From positions 1-64,000 of the forward strand of contig CAJFQZ010000008.1 in assembly GCA_904419285.1 (NCBI GenBank): DNA of 64,000 bases, written 5' to 3'. Below, piece after piece: positions 7,297 through 15,969 of this stretch; the first letter of the stretch is position 1; every line of letters starts with the position of its first letter. This stretch comes from Lachnospiraceae bacterium UBA1818 (GTDB taxonomy: Bacteria > Bacillota > Clostridia > Lachnospirales > Lachnospiraceae). The notes beneath the pieces are model-generated. The model searched no databases. It was not told where the DNA came from and was given only the letters and a program-made list of their open reading frames with translations. Both the position numbers and the translations under genes were made by a program.

Positions 7297-8676
7297 ATGA
7301 CAGAACAGGAAATCAAAGACCTTGTCACCAGACAAAGGAGCTATTTTCAGAGCGGAGCCACACTTCCGGTGAGCGCACGTCTCGCCGCTCTCCGCAGACT
7401 TTACGACGCTATTTCTTTCCACGAGAAGGAGATCCGCAGGGCGCTTCAAAAAGACCTGGGAAAAAGCGGGTTTGAAAGCTATATGTGCGAGACAGGCATG
7501 GTACTGGAAGAGATCAGCTACATGCTGAAACACACGCGGAAGTTTGCCAGAGAACAGCGGGTGCACACGCCGCTGGCCCAGTTCTGCTCCCGGAGCTATA
7601 AGAAGCCGTCGCCTTACGGAGTGACACTGATCATGAGTCCCTGGAATTATCCTTTCATGCTGACCCTCTCTCCGCTGGCGGATGCTCTGGCAGCAGGAAA
7701 TACTGCTGTGGTAAAGCCCAGCGCCTATTCTCCTTACACCAGCGAAGTGCTCCTTAGCATCCTGACCGAATGCTTTGATCCTAAGTATGTGGCTGTGGTG
7801 ACCGGAGGACGGGCGGAGAACACCTGCCTTCTGCGGGAACACTTTGACTACATCTTCTTCACCGGAAGCCAGGCAGTCGGGAAAGAGGTCATGCGCAGCG
7901 CCGCCGAACACCTGACCCCTGTCACCCTGGAGCTGGGCGGGAAGAGCCCCTGCATTGTGGACCAGACTGCGGACATCAGGCTTGCGGCAAGGAGGATCGT
8001 CTTCGGAAAATATCTGAACTGCGGGCAGACCTGCGTAGCGCCGGACTATGTCTACTGTCACCGTTCTGTGAAAGACCAGCTGATCAAGGAGGTCCAGAAG
8101 CAGATCCGCAGACAGTACGGGAAGCAGCCGCTCCACAGCTCCGATTACGGAAAGATCATCAACGAAAAGCACTTTGACCGGATCCTTGGACTGATCGATG
8201 AGAAGAAAGTCGTCCACGGCGGAGGCTCAGACCGCAGCACTCTGCGCATCGAGCCCACAGTCATGGACAATGTGACCTTCTCCGACGCTGTCATGCAGGA
8301 AGAGATCTTCGGTCCTGTCATGCCGATCCTGGTATTCGACAGCCTGGACGAAGTCATCCGGCGGATCAATTCCATGCCCCATCCGCTGGCACTGTATATC
8401 TTCACATCGGACAAGAAGACTGCAAGGAAAGTGACCGCTCGCTGCGGCTTCGGCGGCGGCTGCATCAACGACACCATCATCCACCTTGCCACCTCGGAGA
8501 TGGGCTTCGGCGGCTTCGGAGAAAGCGGTATGGGCGCTTACCACGGCAAGACAGGATTCGATACATTCACACACTATAAGAGCATCGTGGACAAAAAGAC
8601 ATGGATCGATCTCCCGATGCGGTATCAGCCCTATCGAAAAGGGGATGAAAAGCTGGTACGGTTTTTCCTGAAATAG
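7297..8676 (+). CDS. Aldehyde dehydrogenase (NAD(P)-dependent)
   Basis: Starts at ATG 7297 with AAAGGAGAG before it; product 459 residues. It belongs to the short ALDH group active on fatty and general aldehydes (YwdH/AlkH-like). IMSPWNYPFMLTLSPLADAL and VVKPSAYSP form the cofactor pocket, FTGSQAVGKEV is the Rossmann glycine turn, LELGGKSP carries the general-base glutamate, and LNCGQTCVAPDYV the catalytic cysteine. It oxidises aldehydes to acids with NAD(P)+. The C-terminus is basic (PYRKGDEKLVRFFLK) as in this subgroup. It is transcribed alone, against the flow of its neighbours, and ends at a strong terminator shared with the converging iadA. Confidence 0.92.
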   Translation: MTEQEIKDLVTRQRSYFQSGATLPVSARLAALRRLYDAISFHEKEIRRALQKDLGKSGFESYMCETGMVLEEISYMLKHTRKFAREQRVHTPLAQFCSRSYKKPSPYGVTLIMSPWNYPFMLTLSPLADALAAGNTAVVKPSAYSPYTSEVLLSILTECFDPKYVAVVTGGRAENTCLLREHFDYIFFTGSQAVGKEVMRSAAEHLTPVTLELGGKSPCIVDQTADIRLAARRIVFGKYLNCGQTCVAPDYVYCHRSVKDQLIKEVQKQIRRQYGKQPLHSSDYGKIINEKHFDRILGLIDEKKVVHGGGSDRSTLRIEPTVMDNVTFSDAVMQEEIFGPVMPILVFDSLDEVIRRINSMPHPLALYIFTSDKKTARKVTARCGFGGGCINDTIIHLATSEMGFGGFGESGMGAYHGKTGFDTFTHYKSIVDKKTWIDLPMRYQPYRKGDEKLVRFFLK

Positions 8677-8680
8677 CAGG

Positions 8681-8724
8681 TGGGAGCCGGCGCGCTGACA
8701 GTCTGGCGCGCCGGCTCCCATTTT
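8681..8724 (+). terminator. Strong terminator between aldehyde dehydrogenase and iadA
   Basis: A perfect 15-base-pair stem, tgggagccggcgcgc (8681-8695) with gcgcgccggctccca (8706-8720), 10-base loop, then TTTT. The two flanking genes converge and end within about 16 bases of it, so it likely serves both. Confidence 0.85.
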
Positions 8725-8735
8725 CACACAAATTT

Positions 8736-9923
8736 CTATAACCTCTCAAACGTCCCGAACACTTTCTGCTCTCCGTCCTTTACCATGACCTGCCCCTTTG
8801 CGATCACGGTATTCAGTTTCAGAGTACCTTCTTCCAGCAGACAGATATCTGCATCAAATCCCTCTTTTATCCTGCCTTTTCTGTCCAGCTTCAGGATGGA
8901 CGCCGGATTACATGTGATTCCCTTGATTGCGGTCTCCAGAGGAATATCTTCCTTCTGGACACATTCCCGCACTTCTTTCAGAAGGCAGGATGCCTTTCCG
9001 ACTCCGATTCCCTGGTATTCACCCTGGGCATTAAAGACGGGCATGCTTCCCTGCCCATCGGAAGAGATGGTGAAACGGTCACTTGAGATTCCTCTCTCCA
9101 GGAGACGGCGTATCCCTCTGCACACACGCACCTCATCGCAGATCGTCTCCCAGTAGTCGATATCCTCATTTCCAGTAAAATCAATGGTTCCGCCTTCGGC
9201 CGCAAAGTCCAGGCATTCTTCAAACAGCGCTTTGTTCCGGTTCACATGGGTAGGAAGGAACTGAGACGCAGGAATCTCGGTATCATGGATCACCCGTCGG
9301 ATCAGGTCAAGCCTGCGCTCACTGTCTCCCAGGTGGACATTTACGATCCCCGCCTTTCCCGAGAGCATTCCCGCCACTCTGGCGTCCGCTGCGATTCGCG
9401 CAAACTCTTCAAACGTGGGCTGGGACGAGCGGTGGTCAGAGACTGCCACCTCTCCCACGCCGATCACTTTGTCCAGCATCATGATATCCTTCATCAGACT
9501 GTCCGTCAGCGTGTGCACCGGCACCTGATAAGAGCCGGTGTAAGCATATGTGGTGATCCCTTCATTTTCCAGGGCGTGGGCCTTTGCCAGCAGAGCGGCC
9601 ATATCCCTGCCGACACCGTCCGTGCCGATACAGCCTACTACCGTTGTGATCCCATTTCGGACCAGATCCCCCAGAGAAGCCTCAGGCGTCCGCGTGTGGA
9701 AGCCGCCCTCTCCGCCTCCTCCCAGGATATGCTCGTGGCTGTCGATAAATCCCGGCACCGCCGCCATGTCTTCCCCATTGATTTCCTGTACCTCAAGGGA
9801 ACCGCCGAAGTCCGCCCTCAGATGCTCTCCGACTGCGGCGATCCGGTCTCCCAATATAAGAATGTCCTTCACTCCGGCATATTCCGGCTGATAGACTTTT
9901 GCATTTCTGATGATCGTAACCAT
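8736..9923 (-). CDS. iadA: Isoaspartyl (beta-aspartyl) dipeptidase
   Basis: 395 residues, close to the 390 of the enterobacterial enzyme. It has the amidohydrolase layout: a small N-terminal beta domain (IRNAKVYQPEYAGVKDILI), then PGFIDSHEHILGGGGEGGF with the two metal histidines and the IadA-type glycine loop, YTGSYQVPVHTLT, the signature GEVAVSDHRSS, NVHLGDSERRL and LPTHVNR with further metal histidines, and TISSDGQGSMPVF with the catalytic aspartate. It cleaves beta-aspartyl dipeptides that arise from damaged aspartate and asparagine residues. AGGAGAG precedes the ATG. It lies 96 bases after a YfcC-type transporter gene on the same strand, which suggests import and cleavage of a dipeptide or amino acid as one unit. 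Confidence 0.93.
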   Translation of the reverse strand: MVTIIRNAKVYQPEYAGVKDILILGDRIAAVGEHLRADFGGSLEVQEINGEDMAAVPGFIDSHEHILGGGGEGGFHTRTPEASLGDLVRNGITTVVGCIGTDGVGRDMAALLAKAHALENEGITTYAYTGSYQVPVHTLTDSLMKDIMMLDKVIGVGEVAVSDHRSSQPTFEEFARIAADARVAGMLSGKAGIVNVHLGDSERRLDLIRRVIHDTEIPASQFLPTHVNRNKALFEECLDFAAEGGTIDFTGNEDIDYWETICDEVRVCRGIRRLLERGISSDRFTISSDGQGSMPVFNAQGEYQGIGVGKASCLLKEVRECVQKEDIPLETAIKGITCNPASILKLDRKGRIKEGFDADICLLEEGTLKLNTVIAKGQVMVKDGEQKVFGTFERL

Positions 9924-10019
9924 TGATCTCTCTCCTTGTATCTGAATCCTTTTCTCTGTTTACTACAGCAGTCCGGCCGGCGTCATTCAGAACACCGGCC
10001 GAAGTATACTTCTGTTTGT

Positions 10020-11768
10020 TTACTGGAAATTGATCGCAACAGCGATCGCGATAAATATTGTGCCGAGGACAAAGAAGAATGCCTGCATCTTGATCTGGAA
10101 CTTCGCCCATTTGCCCCATTCGATCCTTGCCACGCCAAGCACACCGATCAGACTTGCCGATACCGGGGTAAAGGCATCCACAAATCCCGCACCCAGCTGA
10201 TAAGCCAGGACCGCGATCTGGCGGGACACACCTACCAGGTCTGAGAGCGGCGCCATGATCGGCATCGTCAGGGCAGCCTGTCCGGAGTTGGATGTCACTA
10301 CCAGGTTGAACAGGCTCTGGAAAATGTACATAAACCATGCTCCCAGGAACGCCGGAACACCTTCCAGAACATTTCCAATGCCGTACAGAATGGTATTCAG
10401 CACGGACGGAACATCCGCGTCAGAGCCGCCCAGCACAAGAAGGATACCTTTCGCCATACCGACGACAACCGCTGTTCCTGCCAGATCCGAGATTCCGCCC
10501 TGGAACGCAGAGGCCATACCATTGATGGTCATGCCGTTCAGTTTGAAAATGATGGCGATAACACCTGCTACGAATCCCATGACAAAGAACTGAGATGCGA
10601 TCTCCGGGATATAGAATCCGCGCTGGGTAACACCCCAGATGATCCAGATCAGTACCGCCAGCATTTCCAGAAGGATCAGCTTATGTCCCAGGTTGAACTC
10701 CCGCTCTTCCTCTGCCACGGTGTCCATACGATTACGGAAATATGCGTCTCCCGCATATACCACGGATTTCTCCGGATTTTTGCGCACGCCCTCCGCGTAA
10801 AACATCATGAATCCGGCTGCAGCGAGTGTCACGATCACCCACATGATCAGACGGAAGGTTGCTCCGGAAAGGACCGGAACTCCTGCAATTCCCTGTGCCA
10901 CTGCCACAGAGAAGGGGCTCATCCAGGACACTGCATTTCCCACCTGAGAAGCCACATAGGTCACGGTCACTGCCACGATGGAGTCATACCCCAGCGCAAT
11001 AACAAACGGGACCATGATCATAGCGAACGGAATACATTCCTCCGCCATACCGAACGTCGCCCCGCCCAGAGAAAACAGGATAAAGAGCAACGGCAGCGCC
11101 AGGCGCTCCAGCCCCTTTGTCTTTCTGATAAATGCATAGATTCCCGCATCGATGGCCCCTGTCTTCATGATAATACCGAATGCGCCGCCGATCACAAGGA
11201 TCAGTGCACACAGACCTACTGCGGAGCCGGAGCGGTCGCCGGTGACCAGACCTTCGAACACATAGTTCAGGAATCCAAATCCGCCGAAGTCCTCTGTTCC
11301 CCAGATTCCTGCTGTCTTGTGGAGCTTTTCACTTGTGTCATAAAAATCCTCGCCGTACAGGCTGTACATCTCATCGTCGCTGATACCAACTGCATCCAGG
11401 TCTTCCTGCGTCCAGGCAGAAGAATCTGTCTCCATCAGAGCTGCGAGCGCCTCAGAGTCTACTTCCATTTCCTCCATGAGCGCCGTATCCTCACTGATAT
11501 CAGCAAGCGCATCCGCCACAAAATCTGTATCCAGATTATAACTGTACCGGAAGGTATCCGCCATCAGGACAGTCCTTGTGGCTGTCTCGCCGCTGGCGTC
11601 CGTATACTCGATCTCATGGGTGCTGAATTTTCCCGCCGGGATCAGAAATGTCAGAATCCAGCAGGCGATCACTACGAAAAAGATGATCACATAAGTATGG
11701 GGCGTCTTCAGCTTAGTAAAATCTTTTTTTGCTGAAGGAACGCGCCCCTTTTTGTTTTTTCCAAACAT
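10020..11768 (-). CDS. YfcC family membrane transporter
   Basis: 582 residues. After a basic N-terminus there is one membrane segment (about 29-49, VIIFFVVIACWILTFLIPAG), a long acidic extracytoplasmic insert (about 50-150, rich in D and E), then some ten further membrane segments. GGAFGIIMKTGAIDAGI, FSLGGATFGMAEECIPFA, SPFSVAVAQGIAGVPVLSG and NSGQAALTMPIMAPLSDL are typical of YfcC/DcuC-related proteins, thought to carry amino acids or C4-dicarboxylates in anaerobes. Start at ATG 11768 with AGGAGAC upstream. It is the first gene of a unit with iadA, so a peptide or aspartate-type substrate is plausible. The acidic insert is longer than in most members I know. Confidence 0.85.
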   Translation of the reverse strand: MFGKNKKGRVPSAKKDFTKLKTPHTYVIIFFVVIACWILTFLIPAGKFSTHEIEYTDASGETATRTVLMADTFRYSYNLDTDFVADALADISEDTALMEEMEVDSEALAALMETDSSAWTQEDLDAVGISDDEMYSLYGEDFYDTSEKLHKTAGIWGTEDFGGFGFLNYVFEGLVTGDRSGSAVGLCALILVIGGAFGIIMKTGAIDAGIYAFIRKTKGLERLALPLLFILFSLGGATFGMAEECIPFAMIMVPFVIALGYDSIVAVTVTYVASQVGNAVSWMSPFSVAVAQGIAGVPVLSGATFRLIMWVIVTLAAAGFMMFYAEGVRKNPEKSVVYAGDAYFRNRMDTVAEEEREFNLGHKLILLEMLAVLIWIIWGVTQRGFYIPEIASQFFVMGFVAGVIAIIFKLNGMTINGMASAFQGGISDLAGTAVVVGMAKGILLVLGGSDADVPSVLNTILYGIGNVLEGVPAFLGAWFMYIFQSLFNLVVTSNSGQAALTMPIMAPLSDLVGVSRQIAVLAYQLGAGFVDAFTPVSASLIGVLGVARIEWGKWAKFQIKMQAFFFVLGTIFIAIAVAINFQ

Positions 11769-11791
11769 TGCACTTGTCTCCTCCCTTTAGA

Positions 11792-11832
11792 TATGCATCC
11801 ACTATTGTAACCGAATGCATAAAAATACACAA
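11792..11832 (-). promoter_or_regulatory. Promoter and inverted repeat upstream of the YfcC-type gene
   Basis: TTGTGT (11832-11827), 17-base spacer, TACAAT (11809-11804) on the minus strand. Arms tatgcat (11792-11798) and atgcata (11815-11821) straddle the -10 box with a 16-base gap, a plausible repressor site. The regulator is not in the window as far as I can see. Confidence 0.55.
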
Positions 11833-11872
11833 TATGAATTTTTCAGGAATCGACAAATTTTTGCATATTAAG

Positions 11873-12613
11873 TCACGGGAGCACAAGCGCCGGACGGAAA
11901 TTCAGGAAATCACCCGACACCAGCATATATCGGATCCCGTGAAACTCTCCCAGAATACTGTCTCCGAAACGGCTCTCTCCGTGACAGTGGGAATAGACAA
12001 CAGCGGAAACGCCGTACTCTTCTGCGATCTCCGTAAACGGCGAGGTCTCTTCCAGTATATTTGTCGGCGGATAGTGAAGGAACATAATGAACTTCCTGTA
12101 TCCCGCGTCCGCCGCCTGGCGGAAGGATTCCCGAAGCCGGTCCATTTCCCTTGCGACCAGCTTCTCGGCCTGCTCTTCTTTCTTCTCATCCCAGCCGGTA
12201 ATATTTCCCCACCGGTCGAGATAGAATGGACCTTCAAAGGTAAATCCTTTCGTCCCAACCAGTGCATAATCCTCGTATACTGCGAAGTTGTTCTGCAGGA
12301 AGAACAGCCTGTCCTTATATTCCTCATTCAGCCGCTCTGTCTTCTTCGCGTCCCAGAACATGTCATGGTTTCCCCGGAGCAGGATCTTGCGCCCCGGCAG
12401 CCGCTCGATGAAAGCGAGGTCCTCCCTGCACTCAGGCAGCTTCCTTCCCCAGGAGTGGTCGCCGGTGAGCACCAGGGTATCGTCCGGTTTTACGATCCGG
12501 TTCACATATTTCTCGATCTTGCGCTCGTGGCGCTTCCACACACTTCCGAAAATGTCCATGGACTTGTCGGACTGGAAGCTGAGGTGGAGGTCGCCTAGTG
12601 CGTAAAGGGACAT
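11873..12613 (-). CDS. Calcineurin-type metallophosphoesterase
   Basis: 246 residues. YALGDLHLSF supplies the D-x-H metal ligands, LVLTGDHSWG the second aspartate, LLRGNHDMFWD the G-N-H-D motif, FLHYPPTN a metal histidine, and YSHCHGESRF the final H-x-H (here H-C-H). The layout fits the Icc-related predicted phosphoesterases of Firmicutes, usually of unknown substrate. AGGAGC lies seven bases before ATG 12613. It marks the right edge of the ordinary chromosomal block; AT-rich sequence begins directly behind it. It has no obvious operon partner. Confidence 0.85.
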   Translation of the reverse strand: MSLYALGDLHLSFQSDKSMDIFGSVWKRHERKIEKYVNRIVKPDDTLVLTGDHSWGRKLPECREDLAFIERLPGRKILLRGNHDMFWDAKKTERLNEEYKDRLFFLQNNFAVYEDYALVGTKGFTFEGPFYLDRWGNITGWDEKKEEQAEKLVAREMDRLRESFRQAADAGYRKFIMFLHYPPTNILEETSPFTEIAEEYGVSAVVYSHCHGESRFGDSILGEFHGIRYMLVSGDFLNFRPALVLP

Positions 12614-12695
12614 CGGGTGCTCCTTTCTTTTTAAAAAATCTTACCGCTTTTCATTTCATAAGTTTACTCACTATATAATCAATTCTCAAGCCAAT

Positions 12696-13949
12696 TTAGA
12701 GTGAAATCATAGAATCAATTGTTTCAAATACTTTTTCCTTTTCCGTATCCCATAAGCTAATCCAATCTGCTCGTATTTTTTCTTTATCCTTTTCAGATAC
12801 CATTGTCTTATCATATACATATAACAATAATCGTTCTATTAACTTTTGGTGTGAAACTATCATTTTCTTCTGTTCATGATCCCAAATAATTTTTTTCCAA
12901 AGCGGATGCTGAATCCATAAAATGTCGTCTGGAAATCCATCTAATATTTGATTAAAATCTAAACCTGTTTCAACGTTAATATGAACCATTACTTTTGTAA
13001 ACGGAAACAGTGAAATCGGTCTGAAAAACAAATGTCCACCGCTCTTGTTTCTATATTTTCCAACTTCACTATTGTCACACTGAAAATAATCTATACATTT
13101 CGAAAAAAGACATTCCCAATATTTTTTACATAAATCTATAAAACTACTAATCATTGCATCATCAGGTCTATGTTTAATGAATTCATCAATCTTTTTTTTC
13201 CCTTTTAGTATCTTATCATCCGCCCCTTTAACCTCAATATTTCTCAATATTATTTTTAGTAATTCTTTATTACAATCATAATATTGAATAATAGATGTAA
13301 ATGCTTTTGTATTACTTTCTGGTATAGCTTTCGTTTTAGAGTCAAGAATTTTATCATCTGAAAAAAGTTTTGTGTTATCAATTAACTCCCTAGAGGCTAT
13401 AGCAACAATATCGTCCTCATCTAATGCTATGATATCTCTCATAGAAACTGGTTTAGCATATCGATTCAACGTGCTAAACATTCTTCTAGTTCTTTGCATT
13501 CCTATTTCATCTTTGCTATGACCTATAAAAATAACCGCAATTCTATCCTCGCCTAATTCGGGCTTCTTTTTTATCGCCTGCTTAATCCCTTCGACGCGAT
13601 GTTGCCCGTCTACCGGAAAAATTTTTTCTTCTCCATTAAGTGAAAGTAACCCTAAATCATAGATATCTCGTCCATCCTCACCTTCTATGCGTATCTCATT
13701 CCATTCAGGATTCCCATCATAAACTGCTAAAATCAGTGCATTAAAAAAATGCTCATCTTGTGTTTCCAAATAATGCGCAATACTTTTATAATTATCAGTA
13801 ATACTCCTCTGTATCATTTCACTTAAAAGTGACGAACTATGCAATTCATTATTAATTGGGCTCACATATTTTGCTATGTCATTAAAAGAAAGTGTAGATA
13901 TATAATATACCCATATTCCCATTTTGGCTCTCAATGCTGGAATTCTCAT
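12696..13949 (-). CDS. DGQHR-domain (DndB-like) protein
   Basis: 417 residues with the defining motif FPVDGQHRVEGIKQAI (DGQHR at about 114-118), followed by RTRRMFSTLNRYAKPVSMRD. DndB and related DGQHR proteins are accessory regulators found with phosphorothioation loci; DndB represses the dnd operon in Salmonella (family knowledge). AGGGAGG precedes ATG 13949, 12 bases after the stop of the GIY-YIG gene. The C-terminal half (about 180-417) is helical and unlike DndB proper as far as I can tell. Given the sigma factor two genes upstream, the protein may read modification status or regulate this island. That is inference. Confidence 0.82.
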   Translation of the reverse strand: MRIPALRAKMGIWVYYISTLSFNDIAKYVSPINNELHSSSLLSEMIQRSITDNYKSIAHYLETQDEHFFNALILAVYDGNPEWNEIRIEGEDGRDIYDLGLLSLNGEEKIFPVDGQHRVEGIKQAIKKKPELGEDRIAVIFIGHSKDEIGMQRTRRMFSTLNRYAKPVSMRDIIALDEDDIVAIASRELIDNTKLFSDDKILDSKTKAIPESNTKAFTSIIQYYDCNKELLKIILRNIEVKGADDKILKGKKKIDEFIKHRPDDAMISSFIDLCKKYWECLFSKCIDYFQCDNSEVGKYRNKSGGHLFFRPISLFPFTKVMVHINVETGLDFNQILDGFPDDILWIQHPLWKKIIWDHEQKKMIVSHQKLIERLLLYVYDKTMVSEKDKEKIRADWISLWDTEKEKVFETIDSMISL

Positions 13950-13961
13950 AGAGGCACCTCC

Positions 13962-14468
13962 CTAAAACGCTTTTTTTGCCGGTAATATATTATAATCTGG
14001 ATACTGTTTATTACATGGTGGTAAAATTACTCTTAATAATTCTCGCTCAACTTTGGTGATTACATCATCATCATCTAAAGGCAGATACCGAAAGTATAAT
14101 TTACGCCCTAAATACTTTCTCATCAACATAATTTCATCTCTGCTATCCCTCATATATTCTCGACATCTTTTTCTCAGCGAAAAGTTCTTTTGACGTCTTG
14201 CCCTTCCTATATACATAATGTATACATGATACTTTGGTATTAATTCTGGTTTTAGCACAAATAAATATACACCGCCTTTATCATCTGGGACTTTATTTAT
14301 CTCTTCATTAAGTTCTGTGCCATCATCATTCATATATTTAACCATTTTCCATTCTTGAGATACAATTTTTTTTACTTCTCCATCCATAGAATCCCATTTA
14401 TCGATATCCAACTCAAATTCCCATTTAAATAATTTATGCCTACTACACATATCTATTGTTTCTGACAT
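13962..14468 (-). CDS. GIY-YIG domain protein
   Basis: 168 residues. KGGVYLFVL (66-68) and YIMYIGRA (86-88) give the two G-V-Y and Y-I-G strands, FSLRKRCREYM the conserved arginine, KVERELLRVILPPCNKQYPD the metal-binding glutamate (about 141) and the proline-asparagine end. The layout matches a GIY-YIG nuclease core with an N-terminal extension of about 60 residues. These domains cut DNA in repair, homing and restriction enzymes. It sits between the sigma factor (177 bases upstream) and the DGQHR gene (12 bases downstream). A role in cutting unmodified or modified DNA is possible but unproven. AAGGATGG is the likely ribosome site. Confidence 0.78.
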   Translation of the reverse strand: MSETIDMCSRHKLFKWEFELDIDKWDSMDGEVKKIVSQEWKMVKYMNDDGTELNEEINKVPDDKGGVYLFVLKPELIPKYHVYIMYIGRARRQKNFSLRKRCREYMRDSRDEIMLMRKYLGRKLYFRYLPLDDDDVITKVERELLRVILPPCNKQYPDYNILPAKKAF

Positions 14469-14645
14469 AAATTCACCATCCTTCGTAAAATAAAACTCAA
14501 CTATAAAAGTTCATTTTTATAAAAATTGCTTTCATTCACTCCTATCCATCAGTAGTTTTCTAATGTTTGATATAGTCAGAATTACTCACCTCTCTTGCGA
14601 GTAATTTACTATAAATCATGTGTAAGCATTAATAGAGTGTACTAT
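14469..14645. repeat. Gap with inverted repeat, copy 2 of the shared element
   Basis: Arms aattactc (14580-14587) and gagtaatt (14599-14606) with an 11-base gap; the sequence then runs to GAGTAATTTACTATAAATCA (14599-14618), 18 of 20 identical to the minus strand of 40-21. No gene is visible. The repeat could serve as an operator or terminator between the sigma factor and the GIY-YIG gene. Confidence 0.5.
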
Positions 14646-15806
14646 CTACAAAAAATCCTTAAGCTTTTTCATACTTGCGGGATACCGCATTTTCTTCATG
14701 GCCTTCGATTCTATCTGACGTATTCTCTCTCGAGTAACGCCAAGCATGTGTCCTACCTCCTCAAGTGTTTTTTCTTCACCATCATTAAATCCATACCTTG
14801 CCCTAATAACCTCCCGCTCTCTCGGCTTTAACTCTCCCATCAATTCTTCGAGAATCTCTCTCAATGACTCCTGCTCTATTTTCTCATAATAATCGTCATA
14901 CAAATAAAAACCATCTACTCGCTTGTTACAAAATACATTCTCTTGTTTTTCGTTCTCTTCGATGTTTTTCAAAAACATTTCATAGACATCATCCAGAGAT
15001 TCTATTGGCATCGACTGCCTTATGATTTCCTCTGCCTGATCTGCATTGCAGCCAAGCTTGTTCTGTATCAGTTCCCTTGCTTCTTGATCTGACCATATTT
15101 CTTCAGTTTCTAAGTATCCTTTTTCTTTCAAAATAGGATACATTGTATAATACCCTTCTTTTTTATGAACCGGATAATAAATAGTAGGCCTTTGTGTCCC
15201 CTGCCTACGACATATGTTTTGTAATATCCACAACGACGCATATGAGCCAAAAGGATCACCTGAGTCAGGATCATATTTGTCTACAGCTGTTATTAATCCA
15301 ATGCAGGCTTCCTGCAAAGTATCCGCGATTTCACAATCATAAACTTCCGCTCTTTGCAGGGCAATACGTACAGCAAACCTCAAATGCATTTGTATCACTC
15401 TCTCTCGAGCGTATAAGTTCCCCTCCTGAACCTGATACTTTAGCCGATTCATCTCCCTTGCCTGTGGTGGAACAATGTTTCGAACAATAGTTATAAAAGC
15501 CTCTAATCCAGGATCAAGTTCTATTACTTTGTCAAATACAACTTCATAGTCTCTTTGTGCATAGTCATCATAAGCGTCATCTGATGAATCAGCAGTATTT
15601 GTAACTGGTGCTTCATCATATACAAGAATCCCTCGGGTTACAATGGAGCTTGAAAGATAGTCAACATCTTCAATAGAGAGAGACCAATTATCAGCCGCAT
15701 CATAAATATCATCAAATAATAGGAAGCCTTTTTCAGATGATAACTTTATTAAATTTGCAAGCGCATTCTCTATACAATTTTTACTCTCCATTAGTCTACT
15801 TCTCAT
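14646..15806 (-). CDS. RpoD-like sigma-70 factor inside the defence island
   Basis: 386 residues. Residues 18-68 resemble sigma region 1.1 (SEKGFLLFDDIYDAADNWSL, then LSSSIVTRGILVYDEAP). Region 2 follows (ARERVIQMHLRFAVRIALQ, LQEACIGLITAVDKYDPDSG, FGSYASLWILQNICRRQG). In region 2.4 the usual Y-A-T-x-W-I-R-Q-A is altered to Y-A-S-L-W-I-L-Q-N, so promoter choice probably differs from the housekeeping factor. A short, acidic region-3-like stretch leads to region 4 (LKPREREVIRARYGFNDG, LEEVGHMLGVTRERIRQIE), which is canonical. The start is ATG 15806 or ATG 15791; ribosome sites are weak for both. A 163-base leader separates it from the preceding gene. A sigma factor in a phosphorothioation locus is unusual; it may switch on the island or redirect polymerase after infection. 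Confidence 0.88.
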   Translation of the reverse strand: MRSRLMESKNCIENALANLIKLSSEKGFLLFDDIYDAADNWSLSIEDVDYLSSSIVTRGILVYDEAPVTNTADSSDDAYDDYAQRDYEVVFDKVIELDPGLEAFITIVRNIVPPQAREMNRLKYQVQEGNLYARERVIQMHLRFAVRIALQRAEVYDCEIADTLQEACIGLITAVDKYDPDSGDPFGSYASLWILQNICRRQGTQRPTIYYPVHKKEGYYTMYPILKEKGYLETEEIWSDQEARELIQNKLGCNADQAEEIIRQSMPIESLDDVYEMFLKNIEENEKQENVFCNKRVDGFYLYDDYYEKIEQESLREILEELMGELKPREREVIRARYGFNDGEEKTLEEVGHMLGVTRERIRQIESKAMKKMRYPASMKKLKDFL

Positions 15807-15969
15807 TTGATTCTTCGGTAAGGATCTGACTAAACATATATTATCTATTAGTAATACACAATATTTCCATTTACCGCATTTCCATTAACACCTTTGTTAC
15901 CGTTGAGTGACTGCTAAACTATATTTTTAAAAGTCCTGTCAATTTTAATCATCTCGCTATCTCTTATGC

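Noticed and set aside
7033..8217. Long open frame antisense to the aldehyde dehydrogenase
   Set aside because: Its translation has no family features and lies opposite clear catalytic motifs of the plus-strand gene.
9965..10005. GC-rich hairpin between the YfcC-type gene and iadA as terminator
   Set aside because: ccggccggcgt/acaccggcc pairs, but no T run follows on the minus strand, and the genes make sense as one unit.
12614..12695. Attachment site at the left edge of the defence island
   Set aside because: I compared the edges near 12.65 and 28.7 kb by eye and found no direct repeat worth reporting; no tRNA or integrase is there.
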